Of a stretch of DNA of 10,030 nucleotides, positions 1 through 6,495 are shown one piece after another. Source of the DNA: Bacteroidales bacterium (lineage in GTDB: Bacteria > Bacteroidota > Bacteroidia > Bacteroidales > Muribaculaceae); the NCBI GenBank assembly GCA_004552485.1, contig SFOH01000072.1, positions 1 to 10,030 of the forward strand, written 5' to 3'. How positions within the stretch are numbered: the stretch's first letter is position 1; the number at the start of each line of letters is the position of its first letter. The notes beneath the pieces are model-generated. The model was given only the letters and a program-made list of their open reading frames with translations. It had not been told where the DNA came from and did not search any database. The position numbers were made by a program, and so were the translations under genes.

Positions 1-64
1 TCTGCGCCACCGCAGCGACGGCGCCGCACAGCACGGCAAAGAGTATGAGCACTATCTTTTTCAT
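1..64 (-). CDS. N-terminus of a secreted protein (partial, runs off the left edge)
   Basis: Only 21 codons are visible, reading MKKIVLILFAVLCGAVAAVA then Q. This is a classical signal peptide: two lysines, a hydrophobic core of about 14 residues, and an AVA-Q end like the AWA-Q, AAA-Q and VRA-Q ends of the three genes upstream. The start codon at 64-62 lies about 22 nt downstream of a good Bacteroides-type promoter, so the start is well supported. The Cys in the hydrophobic core lacks a proper lipobox context, so a lipoprotein is unlikely. The promoter block is 37/44 identical to the one driving the WG-repeat operon, so this may be another member of the same family, but the mature protein is outside the window and its function cannot be called. 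Confidence 0.75.
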   Translation of the reverse strand, partial: MKKIVLILFAVLCGAVAAVAQ

Positions 65-86
65 CAGGATGTCCGGTTCTTTTCTG

Positions 87-118
87 CAAAGTTAATAACA
101 TATTTTTCAATGTGCAAA
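87..118 (-). promoter_or_regulatory. Bacteroides-type promoter (-33 TTTG / -7 TAACTTTG)
   Basis: Read on the minus strand, TTTG (118-115), a 20-nt spacer, then TAACTTTG (94-87) match the Bacteroidetes primary-sigma consensus TTTG-N19-21-TAnnTTTG. Transcription would start near position 80, giving a leader of about 16 nt before the start codon at 64. It serves the truncated gene at the left edge. A gene-specific promoter here implies that this gene is not only read through from the operon before it, although I see no convincing intrinsic terminator between 119 and 166. Confidence 0.8.
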
Positions 119-166
119 CCTCGGGCGCGCTTTTGTCGGTGGTGCGACACCGCCAGCTTGCCCAAG

Positions 167-1675
167 TCACTTCACTTCATTGCCCTTGCGGTCAATGTAA
201 AAACTGCGGCCATTGAGTTCCACCTTGGCCTTGCCATTCTTAAAGCCATAGACACCATTGTTGTCAAACACATAATCATATCTTGCGGGGATGACAAGGG
301 TGCCGCTCTTGTCAATAAAACCCCATTTGCCATTGATTTTCACCCCGACCAGGCCTTCGCTGAAAGACCAGGTATTATCATATCTTGCGGGGATGACAAG
401 GGTGCCGCTCTTGTCAATAAAGCCCCTTTTGTAATTGATTTCCACCAAGGCCAGGCCTTCGCTGAAAGACCAGGCATCATAATATCTTGCGGGGATGACC
501 ATGTTGCCGCTCTTGTCAATAAAACCCCATTTGCCATTGATTTCCACCGAGGCCAGGCCCTCGCTGAAATTCCCGGCCCTATCATATCTTGCGGGGATGA
601 CAATGGTGCCGTTGTGCTTGAAGCCGCGTTTGCCGGTTGAGGAGTCTTTAAACCAAACATACTCATTGGTGAGGGCGATGTCGTCGGCGTAGGGGTCGGA
701 GGGCTTGGCGGTGAGGGAGCCGGTGAGGGTGGCGGGGGTGGATTCGGTGACGTTGGCAGTGAGGGTGGCGGTGGTGTAGCCGGGGGCGGAGATTTCCACG
801 CGGTGAGTGCCGACAAGGAGGTCACGGATGACGTTGGGGGTGACACCGGCTTCACGGCCGTCGATGGTGATGGTGGCGTCAACGGGTTTGTAGTTGACGT
901 TGAGGGAACCGGTGATGGGCGTGAGGGCGGGGATGGTGAGCCGCTGATTCTGGCCCTCGGCGAGAGTCACCTTCTGCGAATGGGTGCGGTGGCCGTTGAG
1001 GCGACCTTCTACAACGTATGTGTCGGCCATCAGCTCGCCGCTCCAGCTGTCGGTGCCTTTGCGCGTGTCGTTGATGAAAATCTCCGTGCCGGGAGTGGTG
1101 GCGCTGACGGTGAGGGTGGGCTTGGTGGAAACGAGCGTGATGGTGCGCGACTCGCGTTTGCCGTCCATTGTCACCGTCCCTTCCTGGCGTGCAAAACCCA
1201 CAGCATCAACGCTATATGTGTGCGGGCCGTCGGCCAACGACACCGTCACCGTGCCGTCCTCAACATTCTTTGGCATGCCGTCCACCTTAACAAATACATT
1301 GGCATTAGCGGGCTGCACCTTCAGCACCAGGTAATTCTCCACCGGTCTCCCGGCCTGACCACCGCCGGGCTGCGGCGCCTCGATAGTGAGCATATAGGTG
1401 ACGCCGCCCTGCAGCGGCTCAGGGAAGTCGTACATGAAGGCCAGGAACGAGTCGGCGGAGATGCGCACCATCTTCGTGCCGGAGGTGAGGTATACCCAAT
1501 ACTCGCTGCCGCGCTTCTGCACATCGCCCATCACATTGCCCTGAAAGGTGACATTCGGCGCCACCACCGACACCTTCATAGGTGCCGGCTCGAAGCTTTC
1601 GACCTCGGCCTTCTGCGCGGCGGCGCTCACTGCGCCGGCCACCGCCAACACTATCAACAGGAATATCTTTTTCAT
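167..1675 (-). CDS. Secreted PEGA / WG-repeat protein, one WG cassette (502 aa)
   Basis: This is the third and shortest gene of the operon. Seen: a signal peptide (1-20, ending SAAA-Q), an N-terminal domain with SEYWVYL and FPEPLQGGVTY (about 42-100), three PEGA-like domains (about 117-184, 187-252, 256-321) with repeated VxxDG and PGYTxA patterns, then one WG cassette (324-502). The cassette has an opening cap (DPYADDIALT, GFKHNGTIVIPARYD), three GFIDKSG repeats of 34 residues, and a closing cap (NGRSFYIDRKGNE). In one repeat the WG tryptophan is replaced by Arg (KRGFID). PEGA and WG repeats are known as non-catalytic modules; the substrate or partner is unknown. I start at 1675 because the paralogues begin MKK(I/L)F; an in-frame ATG at 1684 adds three residues. 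Compared with both upstream paralogues it lacks 20 residues, including the DLHGEKCA motif. The gap after the preceding stop is 30 nt and no separate promoter is visible, so it is probably cotranscribed. Export is inferred; periplasm or cell surface cannot be told apart. Confidence 0.9.
   Translation of the reverse strand: MKKIFLLIVLAVAGAVSAAAQKAEVESFEPAPMKVSVVAPNVTFQGNVMGDVQKRGSEYWVYLTSGTKMVRISADSFLAFMYDFPEPLQGGVTYMLTIEAPQPGGGQAGRPVENYLVLKVQPANANVFVKVDGMPKNVEDGTVTVSLADGPHTYSVDAVGFARQEGTVTMDGKRESRTITLVSTKPTLTVSATTPGTEIFINDTRKGTDSWSGELMADTYVVEGRLNGHRTHSQKVTLAEGQNQRLTIPALTPITGSLNVNYKPVDATITIDGREAGVTPNVIRDLLVGTHRVEISAPGYTTATLTANVTESTPATLTGSLTAKPSDPYADDIALTNEYVWFKDSSTGKRGFKHNGTIVIPARYDRAGNFSEGLASVEINGKWGFIDKSGNMVIPARYYDAWSFSEGLALVEINYKRGFIDKSGTLVIPARYDNTWSFSEGLVGVKINGKWGFIDKSGTLVIPARYDYVFDNNGVYGFKNGKAKVELNGRSFYIDRKGNEVK
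276..625 (-). repeat. Tandem 102-bp coding repeats (WG units)
   Basis: Four consecutive units start at 276, 378, 480 and 582, exactly 102 bp (34 codons) apart. The first two share an essentially unbroken identical stretch of about 44 bp from their starts (277-319 against 379-421). The units encode the VIPARYD...FSEGL...KWGFIDKSG repeat. Conservation at the nucleotide level, not just the protein level, points to recent unit duplication or continuing exchange between units. The units are coding and have no spacers, so this is not a CRISPR array. Confidence 0.85.
582..706 (-). repeat. Dispersed direct repeat, copy A (opening WG cap)
   Basis: These 125 bp align without gaps to 9906-10030, with about nine mismatches by eye (about 93% identity). 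They encode the opening cap of the WG cassette, from KPSDPYADDIALT to the first VIPARYD. A more diverged relative lies at about 2530-2645 in the 820-aa gene. The two close copies have the same orientation about 9.3 kb apart, with the operon and the barrel gene between them. Confidence 0.85.
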
Positions 1676-1705
1676 AGCTTTCATAAATTATCTAAGGTGT
1701 GGGGA

Positions 1706-2092
1706 TTATTTGATTTCTTTGCCGGAGCGGTTGATGTAGAAGGAGCGGCCGAGGAGTTCGACGTGCGCTTTGCCGTTTTCGAAGGAGTAGGCGTAGCTGT
1801 AGACCGCAGGGATGACCAGTTTGCCCGTGCCGTCGACATAGCCCCATTTGCCGTTGAGGCACACGGCGGCCAGGCCCTCGCTGAATTCGCGCGAGTCATC
1901 GAATTTGGCGGGGATGACCATGGTGTCGTTGGCGTTGATTTTGCCCCACTTGCCGTTGAGTTTGACGGACGCCAGGCCGTTGGAGAAGGAGAAGGCATGG
2001 TCGTATTTGGCGGGGATGACGATTTTGCCGTTGCATTTGTAGCCGTATTTTTTGGTGGCAGGGTCCTCGAAGGGCTCGTACTTGGCGGGGTC
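1706..2092 (-). repeat. WG cassette C of the 820-aa protein
   Basis: Residues 693-820: opening cap with KKYGYKCNG, two middle WG repeats, closing cap RSFYINRSGKEIK at the C-terminus. All three complete proteins of the operon end with such a cap, so the cap marks a cassette end. Confidence 0.7.
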
Positions 2093-4168
2093 GGCGTTGG
2101 TTGCGGACGTCGACGAGGCGGGCTTGGCGTTGCCGCCGATTTCGTTGCCGTTGCGGTCGATGAAGAACTCGCGGCCGTTGAGTTTCACGCGGGCTTTGCC
2201 GTCGGTGAATGCCCAGGCATCATCGTATATGGCGGGAATGACGAGTTTTCCGGAGGGGTCAATAAATCCCCACTTATCGTTCACTTTCAGATATGCCAGA
2301 CCTTCGCAGAACCGGAAGGCATATTTGAACTGAGGGGAGATGACCCAGTTGCCTTTGAGGTCGATGGCGCCCCATTTGCCGTCCTGTTTCACGGCTGCGA
2401 GGCCGTCGCCGAACTTCCAGCCGCCATCGTATATGGGCTCGAGCACCCACTTGCCGTCCTTGTCGATAAAGCCCCATTTGCCTTTGTATTCCACGGCGGC
2501 GAGGCCGTCGTAGAAGCCGTTGGTGGCGGTGTATTGGGCGGGAATGACCACTTTGCCGTTGTGTTTAAAACCGAATTTTCCGGTTGAGGAGTCTTTAAAC
2601 CACTCATACTCTGTGGTGAGGGCGATGTCGGCGGCGTAGGCACGCGAGGGGCCTATCGTGGTCGGGGCGGCCGGGGCGGAGGAACCAATCTCGTTGCCGT
2701 TGCGGTCGACGTTGAACATGCGGCCGTTGAGAGTCACCCGGCATTTTCCGTCCTTGAACTCGCTCGTGCTTTCGTAGATGGCGGGGATGACAACGTTGCC
2801 GCGCTTGTCGATTTTGCCCCATTTGCCGTTGATTTCAACGCCGGCCAGGCCTTCGCTGAAGTTGCCGGCGCCGGAGTATTTGGCGGGTATGGCGAAGTTG
2901 CCGTCCTTGTCGACGTAGCCCCACTTGCCGCCGTATTCCACCAGCGCGAGGCCGTCGGAGAAGGGGAAGGCGCTGTCGAATTTGGCGGGGATGACGACGT
3001 TGCCGTTGAGCTTGTAGCCGTATTTTTTGGATATGGTGTTATTGTAGACCTGATACTGTTTTGTGAGCTCGACGTCAGCGGCGTACGGATCGGAGACGGA
3101 CGAAGCCGGTGAGGGTGCGGGCGTCTGAACCATGGGCTTTGCGGCGGCCTGAGAGAGGGCGCCGGTGAGGGTGACGGGGGCCGATTCGGAGATGGAGACC
3201 GTGCGCGTGACGGGCGTGTAGCCGGGCGCGGAGATGGTGACATAGTGGGTGCCGGCGGTGAGGTCGGTGAAGACGTTGGGGGTGACGCCCACGTCCTTGC
3301 CGTCGATGGCGATGGTGGCGTCCACGGGCGTGTACTCCACGTTGAGCGTGCCGGTGAGGTGCTCGAGGGCCGGAATGGTCACCGACTCGTCCTGGCTCTC
3401 GGCGAGGGTGACCGAGCGGGAGTAGGGGCGGTAGCCGTTGAGACGGCCTTCCACCACGTATGTGTCGGGCAGCAGCTGGCCGCTCCAGCGGTCGACGCCC
3501 TTGCGCGAGTCGTTGACGTAGATTTCCGTGCCGGGAGTGGCGGCCGTGACCGTGAGGGTGGAGATGGTGGATACGAGCACGACGCTCTGCGTGAGACGTT
3601 GGCCGGCCATAAGCACCGAACCCTCCTGCGGAGCATAGCCGGAGGCTTCGACGCGGTAGGTGTGCGTGCCGCGGTCGAGACGCACCGTGGCCACGCCGGC
3701 CGTCACGGAGCGCTCCTTGCCGTCGACGGTGACACGCGCCGTGGCGGGTTTGACCTTGAGCACCAGATAGTTGGCGACCTCGGCCTTAGGCGTGCCGCCC
3801 GGCTGCGGCGCTATCATCGTCAGCTCGTAGGTGACGCCGCCGCGCAGCGGTTCCGGGAAGAAGAACATATAGGGCAAGAACGAGCGCGAGAGAATCTGCA
3901 CCTGCTTGGTGCCCTGGGTCAGGTATACCCAGTATTCGCCCGGCTTTTCGACGGGTTCGCCGATGAGATTGCCCTGGAAGGCCACGCCGTCGGCGATGAC
4001 GCGCACCTTGACCACGGCGCACTTCTCGCCGTGCAGGTCCTTGCGCGCATACTTCTGCGCCGTCAAGTCCATAGGCGCGACCTCGAAACTCTCGACCTCG
4101 GCCTTCTGCGCCCACGCACCCAGCGCGCCCGCCACCGCCAACACTATTATAAGGAATATCTTTTTCAT
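1706..4168 (-). CDS. Secreted PEGA / WG-repeat protein, three WG cassettes (820 aa)
   Basis: This is the middle gene of the operon and the largest of the family here. Seen: a signal peptide (1-20, ending GAWA-Q), an N-terminal domain (about 30-122) with DLHGEKCAVVKV and GEYWVYLTQGT, three PEGA-like domains (about 137-203, 205-270, 274-337), a Pro/Ala/Ser linker (about 340-357), and three WG cassettes (359-495, 509-678, 693-820). Each cassette opens with a (K)(F/Y)G(F/Y)KxNGxxVIPA cap and closes with NGRxF(F/N/Y)(I/V)xRxGxEI; short Ser/Ala/Pro/Thr linkers separate them. The cassettes hold two, three and two complete middle repeats. Some are degenerate, e.g. KWGKINANDTM in the last. I start at 4168 (MKKIFLIIVL) by homology; an in-frame ATG at 4186 would add MCKRIT before the signal peptide. 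The stop of the preceding gene is 21 nt upstream, indicating cotranscription. The role is probably structural or binding at the envelope; the ligand is unknown. Confidence 0.9.
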   Translation of the reverse strand: MKKIFLIIVLAVAGALGAWAQKAEVESFEVAPMDLTAQKYARKDLHGEKCAVVKVRVIADGVAFQGNLIGEPVEKPGEYWVYLTQGTKQVQILSRSFLPYMFFFPEPLRGGVTYELTMIAPQPGGTPKAEVANYLVLKVKPATARVTVDGKERSVTAGVATVRLDRGTHTYRVEASGYAPQEGSVLMAGQRLTQSVVLVSTISTLTVTAATPGTEIYVNDSRKGVDRWSGQLLPDTYVVEGRLNGYRPYSRSVTLAESQDESVTIPALEHLTGTLNVEYTPVDATIAIDGKDVGVTPNVFTDLTAGTHYVTISAPGYTPVTRTVSISESAPVTLTGALSQAAAKPMVQTPAPSPASSVSDPYAADVELTKQYQVYNNTISKKYGYKLNGNVVIPAKFDSAFPFSDGLALVEYGGKWGYVDKDGNFAIPAKYSGAGNFSEGLAGVEINGKWGKIDKRGNVVIPAIYESTSEFKDGKCRVTLNGRMFNVDRNGNEIGSSAPAAPTTIGPSRAYAADIALTTEYEWFKDSSTGKFGFKHNGKVVIPAQYTATNGFYDGLAAVEYKGKWGFIDKDGKWVLEPIYDGGWKFGDGLAAVKQDGKWGAIDLKGNWVISPQFKYAFRFCEGLAYLKVNDKWGFIDPSGKLVIPAIYDDAWAFTDGKARVKLNGREFFIDRNGNEIGGNAKPASSTSATNADPAKYEPFEDPATKKYGYKCNGKIVIPAKYDHAFSFSNGLASVKLNGKWGKINANDTMVIPAKFDDSREFSEGLAAVCLNGKWGYVDGTGKLVIPAVYSYAYSFENGKAHVELLGRSFYINRSGKEIK
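1870..1928 (-). repeat. Near-identical WG segment shared with 9775-9833
   Basis: 59 bp encoding VIPAKFDDSREFSEGLA and flanks differ from 9775-9833 at only two positions. The FDDSREF wording is specific to these two repeats within the window, so the match reflects shared recent origin or gene conversion between two genes rather than general family conservation. Confidence 0.85.
2135..2644 (-). repeat. WG cassette B of the 820-aa protein
   Basis: Residues 509-678: opening cap AYAADIALTTEYEWFKDSSTGK, three middle repeats (KWGFIDKDG, KWGAIDLKG, KWGFIDPSG), closing cap REFFIDRNGNEIG. Its cap resembles those of the 502-aa gene and the gene at the right edge more than those of cassettes A and C of its own protein, suggesting exchange of cassettes between genes. 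Confidence 0.7.
2684..3094 (-). repeat. WG cassette A of the 820-aa protein
   Basis: Residues 359-495: opening cap DPYAADVELTKQYQVYNN, two middle repeats (KWGYVDKDG, KWGKIDKRG), closing cap RMFNVDRNGNEIG, then a Ser/Ala/Pro/Thr linker. Having a closing cap in the middle of the protein is the sign that whole cassettes were joined end to end. Confidence 0.7.
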
Positions 4169-4189
4169 CGTTATTCGTTTACACATTAA

Positions 4190-4732
4190 TTACTGCACCT
4201 CATTCCCGTTCCGGTCAATATAGAACTCGCGGCCGTTGAGCTTCACCTTGGCTTTTCCGTTTTCGAACTGGTAGGCACTATCATATTTTATGGGGATGAC
4301 TATGGCGCCGGACTTGTCGATGTAGCCCCATTTGCCGTCGATTTTTACTTTGGACCGGCCTTCGGTGAAGGACGCGGCAAAATCATATTTGGCAGGGATA
4401 ACGACCTTGTCGAACTTGTCAATAAAGCCCCATTTATCCTTGATTTTTACCTGAGCTATACCGCCGTCGAATTGCCACGCATCAGTGTATTTGGCGGGGA
4501 TAACCATGGTGCCGTTTTTGTCAATATAGCCGTATTTGCCATTTGTTCTCACCAGAGCCAACCCTTCGCTAAACTCTCTTGCTTTGTCATATTTTGAATA
4601 GCCCAAACCCTTATCCCAAAGATCATATATTGCGGGTATGACCACCTTGTCGTTGTATTTATAGCCGCATTTATCGGCTTCTTTGAAAAGCTTATACTGG
4701 CTGGTGAGGGCGATGTCGGCGTCGTAGGGGTC
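4190..4732 (-). repeat. WG cassette 2 of the 688-aa protein
   Basis: Residues 509-688: opening cap DPYDADIALTSQY, three middle repeats (KYGYIDKNG, KWGFIDKFD, KWGYIDKSG), closing cap REFYIDRNGNEVQ. An extra 11-12 residues follow the first VIPAIYD and end in another YDKA, so they may be a partial unit duplication. Confidence 0.7.
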
Positions 4733-6256
4733 GGCGTCAGCGGCCGGGGTGAGTGACGTCTCGGCGGGTGTGTTAGCATCCACTTCGTTGCCGTGGCGGT
4801 CAATGTAGAATTTGCGTTTCTTGAGGCTCACTTCTGCTGTTCCATTGGAGAAGGAACGAGCATCATCATATATCGCAGGAATAACCAAGGCCCCGGTCTT
4901 GTCAATAAAGCCATATTTGCCTTTGATTTTAACCTTAGCCAAGCCTTCCTTGAATTGAGAGGCTTGATTGTATATTGCAGGAATGACCATGCTGCCCGTC
5001 TTATCTAAAAATCCCCATTTGCCTTTGGTTGTCATCGCAGCAACCAAGCCTTCACTGAACCGCAGTTCTGTATAATGATTTGTTGCAGGGATGACTATAG
5101 TGCCGTTTAGTTTAAAGCCATGTTCATGTGTTACGGGGTTAAAATAATGCTCGTACTTGTCGGTGAGGGCGATATCGTCAAGAGTAGGTATGGAGTAGTT
5201 GGAGGAGGGGGCCGCTGTTAGAGCGGGCATCGTGACGGGGGCGGGGGCGAGGGAGCCGGTGAGGGTGGAGGGGGCGGATTCGGAGATGGTGATGGTGTGG
5301 GTGGCGGGGGTGTAGCCGGGGGCGGCGATGGTGACGGTGTGGGTGCCGACGGCGAGGTCGTTGAAGACGTTGGGGGTGACGCCGGAGGCGCGGCCGTCGA
5401 TGGTGATGGTGGCGTCAACGGGTTTGTAAGTGACTGAGAGTGAGCCGGTGATGGCCTCGAGGGCGGGAATGGTGACTGTGCGGTTCTGGCCTTCGGCGAG
5501 GGTGACTTTCTGCGTGTTGGTGCGATGGCCGGTGAGGCGGCCTTCGACGATGTAATCGCCCGGGACAAGTTCGCCGTTCCACGAGCCGGCACCGCGGCGC
5601 ACGTCGTTGACGTAGATCTCCGTGGCATCGGCGGCGGCAGTGACCGTGAGCGTCGGCTTGTTGGAGACGAGGGCGACGGTGCGGGCCACGCGTTCGCCGG
5701 CCATGGTGACCGAACCGCTGACGGGGGCGTAACCGATGGCTTCGGCACGGTAGGTGTGGGGTCCGTCGGCGAGGGGTACGCTCACGATGCCGTCTTCGAC
5801 CGGGCGCTCTGTGCCGTCGACATAGACATGTGCGTTAGCCGGCGACACTTTCAGCACCAGGAAGTTCTCCTTGCGGCGCTGCGGCTGTGGGGCCTGCGGC
5901 GTATGGATGGTGAGAACGTAGGTGGAGCCGCCCCGGAGCGGTTCCGGGAAGTTGTATCTAAAAGGCAGGAAGGTTTCGGAGCTGATTTGCAGCATCTTGG
6001 TGTTGCCGGGCATGTATACCCAGTATTCGCTGCCGTCTTTCTTGACATCGCCCATGACGCTGCCGCGGAACGAGACGTCCGAGCCCAGGACGCGCACCTT
6101 GACGAGCGCGCACTTCTCGCCGTGCAGGTCGAGACGCTGCATGGTCCTTGCGCTCACGTCGATCGGGTCGAGGGCGAATTCGACCTGCGGCTCCTGCGCC
6201 CGCACGCCCGGCGCGGAGGCAATGGCGAGGATTATGATGAGGAAAAGTTTTTTCAT
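4190..6256 (-). CDS. Secreted PEGA / WG-repeat protein, two WG cassettes (688 aa)
   Basis: This is the first gene of the operon. Seen: a signal peptide (1-20, MKKLFLIIIL core, ending GVRA-Q), an N-terminal domain (about 25-120) with DLHGEKCALVKV, SEYWVYMPGNT and FPEPLRGG, three PEGA-like domains (about 136-198, 202-267, 271-336), and two WG cassettes (358-493 and 509-688) joined by an Ala/Pro/Thr linker. Cassette 1 has two middle repeats; cassette 2 has three plus an insertion around residues 545-556 (LWDKGLGYSKYD). It ends with the closing cap REFYIDRNGNEVQ. The start at 6256 is favoured because a longer in-frame start at 6286 lies inside the -7 box of the promoter and could not be on that transcript. 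The leader is about 20 nt with no clear Shine-Dalgarno, as is usual in Bacteroidetes. An exported envelope protein of unknown function; known family modules suggest binding or scaffolding, not catalysis. Confidence 0.92.
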   Translation of the reverse strand: MKKLFLIIILAIASAPGVRAQEPQVEFALDPIDVSARTMQRLDLHGEKCALVKVRVLGSDVSFRGSVMGDVKKDGSEYWVYMPGNTKMLQISSETFLPFRYNFPEPLRGGSTYVLTIHTPQAPQPQRRKENFLVLKVSPANAHVYVDGTERPVEDGIVSVPLADGPHTYRAEAIGYAPVSGSVTMAGERVARTVALVSNKPTLTVTAAADATEIYVNDVRRGAGSWNGELVPGDYIVEGRLTGHRTNTQKVTLAEGQNRTVTIPALEAITGSLSVTYKPVDATITIDGRASGVTPNVFNDLAVGTHTVTIAAPGYTPATHTITISESAPSTLTGSLAPAPVTMPALTAAPSSNYSIPTLDDIALTDKYEHYFNPVTHEHGFKLNGTIVIPATNHYTELRFSEGLVAAMTTKGKWGFLDKTGSMVIPAIYNQASQFKEGLAKVKIKGKYGFIDKTGALVIPAIYDDARSFSNGTAEVSLKKRKFYIDRHGNEVDANTPAETSLTPAADADPYDADIALTSQYKLFKEADKCGYKYNDKVVIPAIYDLWDKGLGYSKYDKAREFSEGLALVRTNGKYGYIDKNGTMVIPAKYTDAWQFDGGIAQVKIKDKWGFIDKFDKVVIPAKYDFAASFTEGRSKVKIDGKWGYIDKSGAIVIPIKYDSAYQFENGKAKVKLNGREFYIDRNGNEVQ
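4778..5185 (-). repeat. WG cassette 1 of the 688-aa protein
   Basis: Residues 358-493: opening cap LDDIALTDKYEHYF, two middle repeats (KWGFLDKTG, KYGFIDKTG), closing cap RKFYIDRHGNEVD, then an Ala/Pro/Thr linker to cassette 2. Base composition is clearly lower in GC than in the PEGA part of the same gene. Confidence 0.7.
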
Positions 6257-6283
6257 GAAGGAGTGTGGAGTGGTTTTATTCTG

Positions 6284-6315
6284 CAAAGGTAATAACTTAT
6301 TTGTCAGTGTGCAAG
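6284..6315 (-). promoter_or_regulatory. Bacteroides-type promoter of the WG-repeat operon
   Basis: On the minus strand, CTTG (6315-6312), a 20-nt spacer and TACCTTTG (6291-6284) fit the TTTG / TAnnTTTG consensus with one mismatch in the -33 box. Transcription should begin near 6277, about 20 nt before the start codon at 6256. This fixes the start of the 688-aa gene. It is the only promoter I can see for the three-gene operon. Confidence 0.8.
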
Positions 6316-6375
6316 CCGACGCGAGGTTTCTTGACCAACCTGCTGAATTTTCTGACGAATCGGCGGGGATGCGAG

Positions 6376-6385
6376 CCCCCCCCCC
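6376..6385. repeat. Homopolymer tract, ten C
   Basis: An uninterrupted run of ten C on the plus strand lies in non-coding DNA, about 60 bp upstream of the operon -33 box and about 10 bp before a -7-like TAATTTTG on the plus strand. Such tracts are prone to length change by slippage and also to sequencing error, so the exact length should be treated with caution. Confidence 0.8.
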
Positions 6386-6421
6386 GGTTTTAGTTAATTT
6401 TGGTTAAGGTGTCGGCGGCGA

Positions 6422-6448
6422 TGTAACATTTGGCGGGAGATGTGCGTC
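6422..6448 (+). promoter_or_regulatory. Putative ECF-sigma-type promoter (TGTAAC-N17-CGTC)
   Basis: TGTAAC at 6422-6427 and CGTC at 6445-6448 are separated by exactly 17 nt. An AAC-containing -35 and a CGT-containing -10 are the general hallmark of ECF sigma promoters. Transcription would start near 6455, giving a leader of about 150 nt before the barrel gene, including the hairpin at 6496-6521. A repeated AGATGTG (6438-6444 and 6453-6459) lies around it. No sigma or anti-sigma gene is in the window, so the regulator would act in trans. This is a pattern match only. Confidence 0.4.
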
Positions 6449-6495
6449 TAACAGATGTGACAATTAAACAATAACACTGCTAAAGGAACAACGAC

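Noticed and set aside
119..166. A hairpin (CGGTG / CACCG) after the 502-aa gene as the operon terminator
   Set aside because: The stem is only five base pairs and no T run follows on the minus strand, so I do not call a terminator; read-through to the next gene is possible.
276..625. Regular repeats as a CRISPR array
   Set aside because: The 102-bp units are coding, in frame, adjacent and without unique spacers.
1676..1705. A separate promoter for the 502-aa gene
   Set aside because: The 30-nt gap has no TTTG or TAnnTTTG on the minus strand, so cotranscription is the simpler reading; the same holds for 4169-4189.
803..2587. A 594-codon open frame on the plus strand across the 820- and 502-aa genes
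   Set aside because: It is antisense to two clear paralogues with signal peptides and known repeats. It crosses their gene boundary, has no signal, domain or promoter, and is Gly/Val/Asp-rich as expected of the complement of GC-rich repeats.
3245..4189. A 314-codon plus-strand frame
   Set aside because: It is antisense to the PEGA and N-terminal part of the 820-aa gene and carries His/Arg/Gly-rich sequence of no recognisable type, a compositional shadow.
6257..6286. A longer start for the 688-aa gene at 6286
   Set aside because: This codon lies inside the -7 box, upstream of the expected transcript start, and would put ten polar residues before a normal signal peptide.
5525..6292. A 255-codon plus-strand frame
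   Set aside because: It is antisense to the N-terminal half of the 688-aa gene and runs over its promoter; it appears at the same place as the frame above because the paralogues share codon use.
6395..6402. TAATTTTG as a full promoter for the barrel gene
   Set aside because: No TTTG-like -33 box lies 19-21 nt upstream; kept only as part of the C-tract observation.
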